The notes under the pieces: generated by a model | What the model was told of the DNA's origin: nothing | The model's database searches: none | What the model saw: the letters and a program-made list of their open reading frames with translations, nothing else | Translations under genes and position numbers: made by a program | NCBI GenBank assembly: GCA_016125505.1 | Contig: WGLP01000010.1 | Location: forward strand, 1 to 64,000 | From: Gammaproteobacteria bacterium | Lineage (GTDB): Bacteria; Pseudomonadota; Gammaproteobacteria; UBA6429; Thiohalophilaceae | DNA: 64,000 nt | Direction of reading: 5' to 3' | Shown here: positions 25,256 to 34,054 of the stretch, piece after piece | How positions within the stretch are numbered: the first letter of the stretch is position 1 | Layout: the number at the start of each line of letters is the position of its first letter

Positions 25256-27340
25256 CTATTCGAACCGGAGCGCTTCGATGGGATTCATGTGCGAAGCGCG
25301 CCGCGCGGGATAAAACCCGAAAAATACACCCACAGCCGCCGAAAAGACAAAGCCACTCAACATCGCAAGCGGTGACAGCAAGGTAGGCCAGCCTGCGATG
25401 GCAGAGATCAATTTGGACACCACGATCCCCGTCACGACACCCACGCTGCCGCCTATGAGGCTGAGCAATACCGATTCGATCAGAAATTGCATCAGGACAT
25501 GAATTCGGCGCGCACCGATCGCCATACGTATACCGATCTCGCGTGTCCGCTCTGTCACGGACACCAGCAGAATATTCATAATGCCGATACCGCCCACCAG
25601 CAATGAGATGGACGCCACCGATGCCAGCAGTAACGCCATGATACGGCTACTGCTTTCCGCCGCTTGCGTGATATCGCTGATATTACGTACGCCAAAGTCA
25701 TCTGTTTGCCCGGGTTGGATGTGGTGACGCTCGCGCAAGGTCTTGGTGACTTGCGCCAATGCGACGGGGACAGCGGCAGTACTGGTTGCCTGCACAAAGA
25801 TGATATTGACATAACCAGCGAGCTTCGGCTTGATGCCAAAGGGATTTGGCGCTTGTGTATATATGGAGTTCGTCGTGGAATCTGTTTGTGTCGGCGTGGA
25901 CACGCCCAGCACCTTGCGTTCCGCCGTACTGAACGGCATTAAGATCGTATCGTCCTGATCGCGGCCGTAACCGGTCTGCCCCTTGCCTTCCAGCACGCCG
26001 ATGACTTCGACCGGCACATTCTTGATAAAGATCGTCGCCCCGACGGGATTTTCGTATGGACCAAAGAGATTTTTTACCACGGTTTGACCTAACAAACAGA
26101 CGCGGTTTGCATTACGTTCGTCTTCATTTGTGAGCGCACGCCCGGAGACAATGGACCAGTTGCGGATCGACAGGAAACTTGGCGAGACCCCCTGGAGTTC
26201 CGTACCCCAGTTCTGGTTACCGTACTGCACCTGTCCCACCTGACGAATCTGGTAGGCGACATTGGCAATCGCCGGATCTTCCTTTTTCAGGGCTTCCGCA
26301 TCCGCCACGGTCAGTGTCGAGGCGCTGCCGAAACCGGCGCGCACACCACTACTGGTGGTGGCGCCAGGTAAGACAATTAACAGGTTTGTACCCAGACTTT
26401 CTATTTGCTGTTTCACTGCGGCGTTCGCACCCTGGCCGACCGCCACCATGGTAATCAGGGCGGCGACGCCAATAAAAATACCGAGCATTGTCAGGGCTGA
26501 ACGCATCTTATTCCGCGCCAAGGCACGCCAGGCGGCACTCAGCGCCATGCGTGCAAACGACCAGGTATCATCCAGAGCCATGGCAGACTTTGTATCCGCA
26601 GTGACATTTGCGGTATTTTTCAGCGCCGACGCTTCGCTCTCCATTTCATGCGGCGCGCGGCGCTCATCGGAGATAATCATGCCGTCACGCATGGTCACAA
26701 CGCGATCGGCAAAGGCGGCCATATCCGGTTCATGCGTCACCAGGATCACCGTCAGCCCCTGCTCACGATTAAACTTCTGCAGGGTAAGCATGATGTCGTT
26801 CGCCGTCTTCGAATCGAGATTTCCGGTCGGCTCATCCGCTAATAAGATCGCAGGTGAATTGATCAAGGCGCGTGCGATGGCGACGCGTTGCTGTTGGCCA
26901 CCGGACAATTGGCTCGGATGATTCTGTTCGCGTCCCTGCAGGCCGAGGGCGGTTAAGGCGTCCTGTACGCGTTGATTGGTATCGGTCGTGTGTTCTGTAT
27001 AGAACAACGGCAAGGCAACATTTTCCGCGGCGCTGGTGCGTGCCAGCAAATTGAAACTCTGGAACACGAAACCGATCCGCAGATTCCGAATCCGCGCCAA
27101 TGCCGGCTCGTCGAGCGTTGCGGTATCGATGCCTTCCAGAAGATACTGGCCGCTGGTGGGTTTATCCAGACAACCCAGGGTGTTCATCAGGGTCGATTTA
27201 CCCGATCCCGATGCGCCCATGATCGCAACAAACTCGCCGCGTTCGATCGTCAGGTCGACACCGCGCAAGGCCCGGACCTCGACATCGCCAAGCTGATACG
27301 TCTTGATCAGGTTACGCACTTCAATGACAGGTTCCGACAA
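25256..27340 (-). CDS. macB: MacB-type ABC transporter (ATPase-permease)
   Basis: A 694-residue fusion of an ABC ATPase and a FtsX-like permease, the MacB architecture. Walker A GASGSGKSTLM lies near residue 41, signature LSGGQQQR, Walker B LLADEPTGNLDS. A large periplasmic domain and four transmembrane helices follow in the second half, with the permease motif MNILLVSVTERTREIGIRMAIGAR. It uses ATP to drive efflux of macrolides, peptides or toxins through MacA and the downstream outer-membrane factor. The Cys-less ATPase and length (E. coli MacB 648 residues, here with a 46-residue longer linker rich in Ala/Asn) are normal. Substrates cannot be inferred. Confidence 0.9.
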   Translation of the reverse strand: MSEPVIEVRNLIKTYQLGDVEVRALRGVDLTIERGEFVAIMGASGSGKSTLMNTLGCLDKPTSGQYLLEGIDTATLDEPALARIRNLRIGFVFQSFNLLARTSAAENVALPLFYTEHTTDTNQRVQDALTALGLQGREQNHPSQLSGGQQQRVAIARALINSPAILLADEPTGNLDSKTANDIMLTLQKFNREQGLTVILVTHEPDMAAFADRVVTMRDGMIISDERRAPHEMESEASALKNTANVTADTKSAMALDDTWSFARMALSAAWRALARNKMRSALTMLGIFIGVAALITMVAVGQGANAAVKQQIESLGTNLLIVLPGATTSSGVRAGFGSASTLTVADAEALKKEDPAIANVAYQIRQVGQVQYGNQNWGTELQGVSPSFLSIRNWSIVSGRALTNEDERNANRVCLLGQTVVKNLFGPYENPVGATIFIKNVPVEVIGVLEGKGQTGYGRDQDDTILMPFSTAERKVLGVSTPTQTDSTTNSIYTQAPNPFGIKPKLAGYVNIIFVQATSTAAVPVALAQVTKTLRERHHIQPGQTDDFGVRNISDITQAAESSSRIMALLLASVASISLLVGGIGIMNILLVSVTERTREIGIRMAIGARRIHVLMQFLIESVLLSLIGGSVGVVTGIVVSKLISAIAGWPTLLSPLAMLSGFVFSAAVGVFFGFYPARRASHMNPIEALRFE

Positions 27341-27361
27341 GGCGTCTATCTCCTACCGGGA

Positions 27362-28636
27362 TCAGAAGCGAAGCCGCGGGCGCTTCGATGACGGATTGTT
27401 ATCCGCAGCGATAGCATTGACGATAACCTGGTCGCCTTCTTTTAACGAATCACCTGTGATCTCGACGTTGGAATTGTCGCTTAACCCGGTGGTGACGGGC
27501 ACTGCCACCGGCTGGCCGTTACGCAATACCCAGACACGGCTACCTTCTTTTTTGTGCTTTGCCGCGTTATCAGCAGCCGATTTATCCTGGGCACCCGCCA
27601 GGCCATAGGGCGAAAAACGTATCGCCTGCACCGGCACGCGCAGTACGTCCTTGCGTTCATCGGCAATGATCCGCGTATTGGCCGTCATGCCCGGCAATAA
27701 TTCCAGTTGCGGATTGTCCACACTGACGACGACATCGTAGGTGACGACATTCTGTACCGTGATGGGCGCCTGCCGGATCTGCGTGACTTCGCCCCAGAAA
27801 GGTTTGTTGGGATAGGCCTCCACCGTGAACGAGGCCTTTTGCCCTACCTTGGCCTGGCCGACGTCGGATTCACTGACATTGGTATCCACCTGCATCTTGG
27901 TCAAATCCTTCGCGATCAGGAACAAGGTCGGTGTCTGGAAACTGGCAGCGACGGTCTGACCCACATCGATACTGCGTGACACCACCACGCCATCGACCGG
28001 CGAAACGATGTCGGTATAGCCCAGATTGACCATGGCTGCATTAAGCGCTGCCTGATGTTGCTTGATGGCGGCCTGGTCCAGCGCAACTTGCGCCTTGCCC
28101 TGGTCATAGACACTTTTATCGGTATCGACCGTATCCTGCGAGACGACGCCTTCCTTCAGCAGGGATAAGTCACGTTCATAATTGGTTTTGGCATAGGCGA
28201 GACTGGCGCGATCCTTCTCCAGTTGCGCCCTGGCACTGGCAAGGTTGGCCTTGTTCTGATCGACAATTAACTGATACGGCCGCGGATCGATCTTGGCGCA
28301 GATCTGTCCTGCCTTTACGACCGTGTTGTAGTCGCAGTACAACTCTTTAATGATGCCGGAAACATAGGAACCCACTTGTACGGTCACCACCGGATTGACG
28401 GTGCCCGTGGTGATGATCGATTTCTGGATCGTACCGCGTGTCACCGGGCTGGTGATGTAACGCAGTGCCGGGGTTCGTGACTGCCAGGCGAGATAAAAAA
28501 TCAGGATGGCAAGCAGCCCCAGGATCGCCATGAACCAATATATATGACGTCGGACGAATCGACCTAAAGATTGCAGACGGGTTGATGACTGTGCAGTATC
28601 GGCGGGAGCTGCTGCCATATCGGTTTTCTGTTCCAA
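27362..28636 (-). CDS. macA: MacA-type periplasmic adaptor protein
   Basis: A 424-residue membrane-fusion protein. An N-terminal membrane anchor (about residues 34-51) is followed by a biotinyl-lipoyl domain split around a long helical hairpin (about residues 100-200, rich in AxxxLExxxA). A beta-barrel domain follows, and the C-terminal membrane-proximal part ends in NPSSKRPRLRF. The beginning GTVNPVVTVQVGSYVSGIIKELYCDYNTVVKAGQ is a classic adaptor motif. It links MacB to the outer-membrane factor. The gene leads the operon, with 21 bp to macB. Confidence 0.9.
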   Translation of the reverse strand: MEQKTDMAAAPADTAQSSTRLQSLGRFVRRHIYWFMAILGLLAILIFYLAWQSRTPALRYITSPVTRGTIQKSIITTGTVNPVVTVQVGSYVSGIIKELYCDYNTVVKAGQICAKIDPRPYQLIVDQNKANLASARAQLEKDRASLAYAKTNYERDLSLLKEGVVSQDTVDTDKSVYDQGKAQVALDQAAIKQHQAALNAAMVNLGYTDIVSPVDGVVVSRSIDVGQTVAASFQTPTLFLIAKDLTKMQVDTNVSESDVGQAKVGQKASFTVEAYPNKPFWGEVTQIRQAPITVQNVVTYDVVVSVDNPQLELLPGMTANTRIIADERKDVLRVPVQAIRFSPYGLAGAQDKSAADNAAKHKKEGSRVWVLRNGQPVAVPVTTGLSDNSNVEITGDSLKEGDQVIVNAIAADNNPSSKRPRLRF

Positions 28637-28784
28637 AGCGTATCCTTATTATATGGATCACCGCGACGCAGCGGGTGAAAATCTGAGCACGATAATATTG
28701 TGTCTATTAGATAACGTCAGGGGGCATCTGTTCCGTCGCACCTAATTGAAATTCCGGGTAAATTCCTACCCTCCATAACGACAA

Positions 28785-28810
28785 AAGCCGCCCAGGTTCC
28801 TGGGCGGCTT
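28785..28810 (-). terminator. Terminator after the beta-barrel protein gene
   Basis: A perfect 12-bp stem (AAGCCGCCCAGG / CCTGGGCGGCTT) with a tight loop is followed on the minus strand by TTTTG. It lies between the beta-barrel gene ending at 28839 and the macA start. The remaining part of the 202-bp stretch contains the macA promoter region but no element I can name. Confidence 0.8.
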
Positions 28811-28838
28811 CCGTTGATCCTGATACTACCGGATTAAA

Positions 28839-29594
28839 TTAGAATGACAAGCGTGCCATCAAATACGGACCTTTGATATCCAGCTTGGCATACTCATGGG
28901 CACCTGTATCGGCATAGTCGATATGCAGGGAACGGTAGCCTAGCTCGACACCCAACATGAAATCCGTGTCATAACGGACGCGGACCAGGTAGTCGGTAAA
29001 GGTGCTGTCGTTATAGGAAATGGTGCTGATATCGCCCGCCAATGAAAACCCGGTGGCCGGGATGGGAATCGCAATGGCGCCATACAGCATCGGGACCGTC
29101 TGTTTATAATCGCTGGTGGCGACGGCAGGATTGGTCTTGTCTTCGAGTCTCGCGGTACCTTTGAAGAACTTAAAATTCAGGCCCAGATCGAGATCAACAA
29201 CGGTATCTATCACCTCATAGTATAAGGCGATCTCCGTATGACTGAGATCAAGACTGGACACCACGGTATCGGAACTCGTGAAGGTCTGACCGTTATAGGT
29301 ATAGGTCTGGGTAACAACGCCCGTGCCACCGAGACTCAGGCTGGTCGTACCTAAGCGGATATTCGGGATGATCGGGATGGGATGCTCGATATACAAATAC
29401 CCCATACCAACTTTGTCATCCTTCCAGCCGAGGTCTTTTTTGACGTCGAAGGTATCGCTTGCAACCGCGCTATCGCGAAGTGTCCCATCAACGGCATAAT
29501 CAAACACACCGCCGGACAGCCTTACCCCGACCATGTCCGCAAACGCCGGACTCACAAAAGCCAAACCCATCAGTAAAACCAGTAACTTACGCAT
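28839..29594 (-). CDS. Outer-membrane beta-barrel protein, TIGR04219-like
   Basis: A 251-residue protein read from the second methionine (MRKLLVLLMGL), which gives a clean signal peptide cleaved near AFA-D. The upstream in-frame ATG at 29612 only adds MEWGFA. The mature part consists of alternating amphipathic strands with frequent Asp/Gly/Thr turns and a terminal MARLSF that fits the C-terminal outer-membrane insertion signal. It matches the TIGR04219 type (DMVGVRLSGGVFDYAV... DVKKDLGW...). Function is unknown. It is monocistronic, flanked by a terminator and a 379-bp intergenic region. Confidence 0.8.
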   Translation of the reverse strand: MRKLLVLLMGLAFVSPAFADMVGVRLSGGVFDYAVDGTLRDSAVASDTFDVKKDLGWKDDKVGMGYLYIEHPIPIIPNIRLGTTSLSLGGTGVVTQTYTYNGQTFTSSDTVVSSLDLSHTEIALYYEVIDTVVDLDLGLNFKFFKGTARLEDKTNPAVATSDYKQTVPMLYGAIAIPIPATGFSLAGDISTISYNDSTFTDYLVRVRYDTDFMLGVELGYRSLHIDYADTGAHEYAKLDIKGPYLMARLSF

Positions 29595-29973
29595 AGCAAA
29601 TCCCCATTCCATTAGATTGTCATCATGATTGTTCCAGACAGAAATCTTCCATCTAGCAGGAGTTTACGGCCATTATCTCGAAAAACTTTAGTTAGGAACT
29701 GCGGTCTGTGTCCGTATTCAGTGCACGGAATCATTAGCATTAATTAATACATGGTTTTGACCCGATGAACATTTGGTAACCGCTTATGCACAGCGCCCCT
29801 GGGGCTACCTGGCATGAAAAATCATATGAGATCACCGTCGTACCACAGCAGCAGGCACGGGCTAAAATGTGTCCCTGCGTGAACTTGTTTTCGCACTTGA
29901 TCGTCAAAATTGTTCTGCTATCTAAATGGTATAAACGAATCCAAATAACTCCGAATTCAGAGAGGGACACATC
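29595..29973. other. Divergent intergenic region without recognised gene
   Basis: The 379 bp between the beta-barrel and DUF6763-like genes are AT-rich toward the left. I see no gene. A weak -35/-10 pair (TTGATC then TATCTA after 16 bp) upstream of 29974 may be the promoter of the plus-strand gene; the sequence does not decide it. GAGAGG is the ribosome binding site just before its ATG. Confidence 0.4.
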
Positions 29974-30294
29974 ATGGCAACGGAAATCGATCCGGTAGTT
30001 GGTAACTGGTACCGCGATACGGAATCGGATCGCACATTCGAAGTGGTTGCGCTGGACGAAGATGAGGGTACGGTCGCCATCCAGTACTTCGAATCCGAAG
30101 TTGAAGAACTGGACATCGACAGCTGGTATGACATGGATCTCGAGCTTGCCGCCGAGCCTGAGGATTGGTCAGGTCCATATGACGATCTGGAGCGCGACGA
30201 TTTCGGCGACACCGAAGAACCCATGCACCCCGAAACCTGGGGCAGTCCCATGGAAGAAGTCGAAGAAGAGGAAGGCGAATCCGATTACGAGTGA
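29974..30294 (+). CDS. Small acidic protein, DUF6763-like
   Basis: A 106-residue very acidic protein. The N-terminus (PVVGNWYRDTESDRTFEVVALDEDEGTVAIQYFE) forms a compact beta region of the DUF6763 kind, followed by a Glu/Asp-rich tail (MEEVEEEEGESDYE). Function is unknown; I know such proteins as conserved small proteins of Gammaproteobacteria. The GAGAGG ribosome binding site is close to the ATG. The class V aminotransferase starts 48 bp downstream and may be co-transcribed. Confidence 0.75.
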   Translation: MATEIDPVVGNWYRDTESDRTFEVVALDEDEGTVAIQYFESEVEELDIDSWYDMDLELAAEPEDWSGPYDDLERDDFGDTEEPMHPETWGSPMEEVEEEEGESDYE

Positions 30295-30342
30295 GCGTGC
30301 GTTTATGACCAGTCTTGATGTCTTGCGGTATACTGGCCTGAC

Positions 30343-31482
30343 ATGACAACACACTCACTCATCGCCACGGAATTTCCCGCGAGTACCGACCTTATTTATC
30401 TTAATCATGCTGCGGTTGCGCCCTGGCCCAAGCGTACTGCCGATGCCGTCTGCAGCTTTGCCAGAGAAAATTACACACAGGGTGCAAAAGCCTATCCGCG
30501 ATGGCTGGAGATCGAGCAACAGACACGGGTACAACTCGCGCAATTGATCAATGCTCCCGGCCCTGACGATATTGCCCTGTTAAAAAATACCTCGGAAGGT
30601 CTATCGCAAATCGCTTATGGCCTGGACTGGCAAGCAGGCGACAACATCGTCATCTCTGATGAAGAATTCCCGTCCAATCGTGTCGTCTGGCAGTCGCTCG
30701 CACCGTTCGGCGTGGAGGTTCGTGAAATCAGCCTGCACGGCAGGCTCTCGCCGGAACAGGCTTTGCTGGCGGCAACCGATGCACGCACCCGCCTGTTATC
30801 CATCAGCTCCGTGCAATACGCCAGTGGCCTGCGCATGGATCTGCAAATACTCGGTCAACACTGTCGGCAACACGATATCCTGTTTTGTATCGATGCCATT
30901 CAAAGCCTGGGTGCCATCGTCTTTGATGCGCAAGCCTGTCATGCGGATTTCGTCGTCGCCGACGGTCATAAATGGATGTTGGGACCCGAAGGCGTCGCGC
31001 TTTTTTATGTGCGGCCCGAGATCCGCTCGACACTCAAATTACATGAATACGGCTGGCACATGCTGGAGCATTCGGGCGATTATCAGCGTAAAGACTGGGG
31101 GGTCGCAGCAACAGCGCGTCGTTTTGAATGTGGCAGTGCCAACATGCTGGGTATACACGCCCTGCACGCCAGTCTCTCACTCTTACTGGAAATCGGCATC
31201 GACGAGGTCGAGGCCGCCATCCTGGAGCGCAGTTGTTACCTGATTGATCTGATCCATCAGGCACCGGAACTGCAACTACTGAGCAATGAAGCACCGGATC
31301 GCATCGCCGGCATTGTCAGTTTTGCACATACGGACACTGCGCCAGCGCAGTTACACCAACAGCTCATGCAACACAATGTGGTCTGTGCCGCGCGCGGCGC
31401 CGGCGTACGCTTCTCGCCGCATTTCTATTCGCCACTGCCACAACTTGCAGAAGCTGTGAATCTTGCTAGGCTAACACGCTAA
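30343..31482 (+). CDS. Class V PLP-dependent aminotransferase
   Basis: A 379-residue enzyme of fold type I, class V. The Schiff-base lysine is Lys210 in VADGHKWMLGPEG, the PLP-binding Asp is in CIDAIQSLG and the helix motif TSEGLSQ binds phosphate. It resembles cysteine desulfurase-like and isopenicillin-N-epimerase-like members. The C-terminal segment shows no mobile cysteine loop of IscS/SufS, so a desulfurase role is not supported. Substrate unknown. No ribosome binding site is evident before the ATG at 30343, which follows the acidic protein gene. Confidence 0.8.
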   Translation: MTTHSLIATEFPASTDLIYLNHAAVAPWPKRTADAVCSFARENYTQGAKAYPRWLEIEQQTRVQLAQLINAPGPDDIALLKNTSEGLSQIAYGLDWQAGDNIVISDEEFPSNRVVWQSLAPFGVEVREISLHGRLSPEQALLAATDARTRLLSISSVQYASGLRMDLQILGQHCRQHDILFCIDAIQSLGAIVFDAQACHADFVVADGHKWMLGPEGVALFYVRPEIRSTLKLHEYGWHMLEHSGDYQRKDWGVAATARRFECGSANMLGIHALHASLSLLLEIGIDEVEAAILERSCYLIDLIHQAPELQLLSNEAPDRIAGIVSFAHTDTAPAQLHQQLMQHNVVCAARGAGVRFSPHFYSPLPQLAEAVNLARLTR

Positions 31483-31614
31483 ATATATTAGATTTTTTTT
31501 GCGAAGGCTCAAGTTCGCCTGCGCACATACCGTTATAGCGTTCACGGTAGCTATATTTATATATATAAGTACAAGAACGGGGTATCAATCCCCTACAAAA
31601 CCAAAGGAGACGAG

Positions 31615-31767
31615 ATGGAGATCGTGTCTGTCACTGTCCAGGCGGTTTACCGCTTTTTGCTGCCTAGAAACTCTGCCGGCACCGCCCCGGTCAAACCCTG
31701 TAGCGCTCACGTCTTTTTGCCCATTCCACTTCAGCTCAAAGCGCTTGCCGAGCTGGCGATGAGGTAA
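31615..31767 (+). CDS. Small ORF (50 codons) leading the beta-oxidation operon
   Basis: A 50-codon frame starts at ATG 31615 behind AAAGGAGACGAG, an excellent ribosome binding site, and ends five bases before the fadE ATG. The product begins MEIVSVTVQAVYRFLLPRNS and is weakly basic with a hydrophobic second half. I do not recognise a family. It could be a real small protein or a leader that couples translation to fadE. Upstream a GGGG-TATCAAT-CCCC hairpin (about 31580-31594) and AT-rich sequence hold the promoter. It has no start of comparable quality in other frames. Confidence 0.45.
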   Translation: MEIVSVTVQAVYRFLLPRNSAGTAPVKPCSAHVFLPIPLQLKALAELAMR

Positions 31768-31772
31768 CCACC

Positions 31773-34046
31773 ATGGCGACATCGAATAACACTCAAACAC
31801 AACAACCGCAGGACTGGCGCATACGCTGGATCTCATCGCCGGTTCTCAAGTTGTTCAAACGGGTCAGTCCGCGTATGTCACAGACCGAACGCGAGGCACT
31901 GGATGCCGGCTCGGTATGGTGGGATGGTGAACTCTTTAGCGGAAAACCGCGTTGGCGGAAATTACGCAAACTGGAATTACCGGGTTTAACTGACGAAGAA
32001 CAGGCCTTCCTCGACGGTCCGGTTAACCAGTTATGCGAAATGCTCAATGACTGGGAGATCACCCACGAGCGTCACGATTTACCGCCCGAGGTCTGGCAAT
32101 TCATCAAGGACAATAAATTCTTCAGCATGATCATCCCCGAGGCCTATGGTGGCCTGGCGTTCTCCGCGCTCGCACATTCCACCGTGGTGATGAAGATCGC
32201 AACCCGCAGCGTTAGCGCCGCCGTGACGGTGATGGTGCCCAATTCATTGGGGCCAGGTAAATTATTAATGGAATACGGCACGTCCGAACAAAAAGACTAT
32301 TACCTGCCGCGCCTGGCGATTGGTCAGGAGATCCCCTGCTTCGCCCTGACCAATCCAGAGGCCGGTAGCGACGCCGGCGCGATCCCTGATTTTGGAATTG
32401 TTGCCCGTGGCGATTTTCAAGACAAAAAGGATGTCCTGGGCATCCGCCTGACCTGGAACAAGCGTTACATCACGCTGGGACCGGTGGCTACCCTGCTCGG
32501 CCTGGCCTTTAAACTCTACGATCCGGATCATCTGCTTGGCGAACACGAAGACCTCGGTGTCACCTTGGCCATGATTCCCACCAACACCCCGGGTGTGAAC
32601 ATCGGACGGCGCCATTTCCCCATGAACATCGTTTTCATGAACGGGCCGAACAGCGGTAAAGATGTGTTTATCCCGATGGAATTCATTATTGGTGGCCAGG
32701 AGCGCATCGGTCAGGGCTGGCGCATGTTGATGGAGTGTCTGGCGGACGGTCGTTCCATTTCCTTGCCGGCGCTTAGCGTGGGTTCCGGTAAACTCGCCAG
32801 CCGCGCCGTCGGCGCCTATGCCCGGGTACGCCGCCAGTTCAAAATGCCCATCGGCCGGTTTGAAGGCATCGAGGAGGCATTAGCGCGCATCGGTGGCTAC
32901 ACCTATATGATGGATGCCGCGCGCGTGTTGACTGCCGGTGCCATCGATCTTGGCGAGAAGCCTTCCGTGATCTCCGCCATCGTTAAATACCACCTCACCG
33001 AAGGCATGCGCCAGGTCGTCAACGACGCCATGGACATCGTCGGTGGCTTTGGAATTTGTCTGGGTCCGAAAAATATCTTTGGACGCGCCTATCAGGCCTT
33101 GCCGATCAGTATTACCGTCGAAGGCGCCAACATCCTCACCCGCAGCATGATTATCTTTGGTCAGGGCGCAATCCGCAGTCATCCGTATATCTTCGAAGAG
33201 ATGTCCGCTCTGGACGAGGCCGACTGGAATGTCTCCGTGCAACGCTTCGATCGCGCCCTCTTCGGTCATATCCGATTCTTTATGAGTAACTCGCTGCGTG
33301 CGTTCCTGCATGGCCTGACCGGCGCCAACTTCGCGTGGACCTCGGCCGGGCGTCCCATGCGGCGTTATTATCAAAAGCTGACCCGCATGAGCGCCGCCTT
33401 CGGTGTGCTGACGGATACCACCCTGTTAATGTTAGGTGCCAGCCTCAAACGCAAGGAAAAGATCTCGGCACGGCTCGGCGATATCCTCAGTTATCTCTAC
33501 CTGGGCACCGCCATCCTCAAACGCTTCGAGATGCAAGGCTGCCTGAAGGAGGATATTCCCTTGATGCGCTGGAGCATGGAGCACGTGTTGCATCGCATTC
33601 AGATCGCCATCGATGGCTTATTGCAAAATTTCCCCAATCGTTTCGTCGCATTCTGGTTACGCCTGGTTATCTTCCCCTGGGGGCTGCGTTTCAAACCACC
33701 GCGGGATAAATTGGGACACCAGGTCACTGAATTGCTACTGGCGCCATCCCAGGCACGGGATCGCCTGACCGAGGGCGTGTTCATGCCTGAGAACGATCAG
33801 GACACCGTGAGTCGGCTCGAAGATGCCCTGATCAAAACCATCAAGGCGGAACACCTCGAACGTCGTTTGAAAAAGGAATTAAAAGGTTATCAACCGGGTT
33901 ATCAGGTGATGGAGAACATGCTGCAACGCGCACTGGACAACAAGCTCATCAATACGGATGAAGCCAACCTGATTCGCGCCGCAGAAGAGGCACGTTGGCA
34001 GGTCATCCAGGTGGATGACTTCAAACCGGATTTTTCCCAGGAGTAA
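31773..34046 (+). CDS. fadE: Acyl-CoA dehydrogenase, FadE type
   Basis: A 757-residue acyl-CoA dehydrogenase, similar to the long FadE type (E. coli FadE 814). The N-terminus (about residues 1-80) is an extension; the dehydrogenase core follows, with CFALTNPEAGSDAGAIPD at about residue 190, the FAD-binding LTWNKRYITLGP region and the later IVGGFGICLGPKNIFGRAYQALPI segment. It catalyses the first step of beta-oxidation with an FAD cofactor and feeds electrons to ETF. The extension makes a membrane or partner association likely, as for FadE. It is the first enzyme gene of a tight operon, only 9 bp before the thiolase. Confidence 0.9.
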   Translation: MATSNNTQTQQPQDWRIRWISSPVLKLFKRVSPRMSQTEREALDAGSVWWDGELFSGKPRWRKLRKLELPGLTDEEQAFLDGPVNQLCEMLNDWEITHERHDLPPEVWQFIKDNKFFSMIIPEAYGGLAFSALAHSTVVMKIATRSVSAAVTVMVPNSLGPGKLLMEYGTSEQKDYYLPRLAIGQEIPCFALTNPEAGSDAGAIPDFGIVARGDFQDKKDVLGIRLTWNKRYITLGPVATLLGLAFKLYDPDHLLGEHEDLGVTLAMIPTNTPGVNIGRRHFPMNIVFMNGPNSGKDVFIPMEFIIGGQERIGQGWRMLMECLADGRSISLPALSVGSGKLASRAVGAYARVRRQFKMPIGRFEGIEEALARIGGYTYMMDAARVLTAGAIDLGEKPSVISAIVKYHLTEGMRQVVNDAMDIVGGFGICLGPKNIFGRAYQALPISITVEGANILTRSMIIFGQGAIRSHPYIFEEMSALDEADWNVSVQRFDRALFGHIRFFMSNSLRAFLHGLTGANFAWTSAGRPMRRYYQKLTRMSAAFGVLTDTTLLMLGASLKRKEKISARLGDILSYLYLGTAILKRFEMQGCLKEDIPLMRWSMEHVLHRIQIAIDGLLQNFPNRFVAFWLRLVIFPWGLRFKPPRDKLGHQVTELLLAPSQARDRLTEGVFMPENDQDTVSRLEDALIKTIKAEHLERRLKKELKGYQPGYQVMENMLQRALDNKLINTDEANLIRAAEEARWQVIQVDDFKPDFSQE

Positions 34047-34054
34047 GCTAAGTC

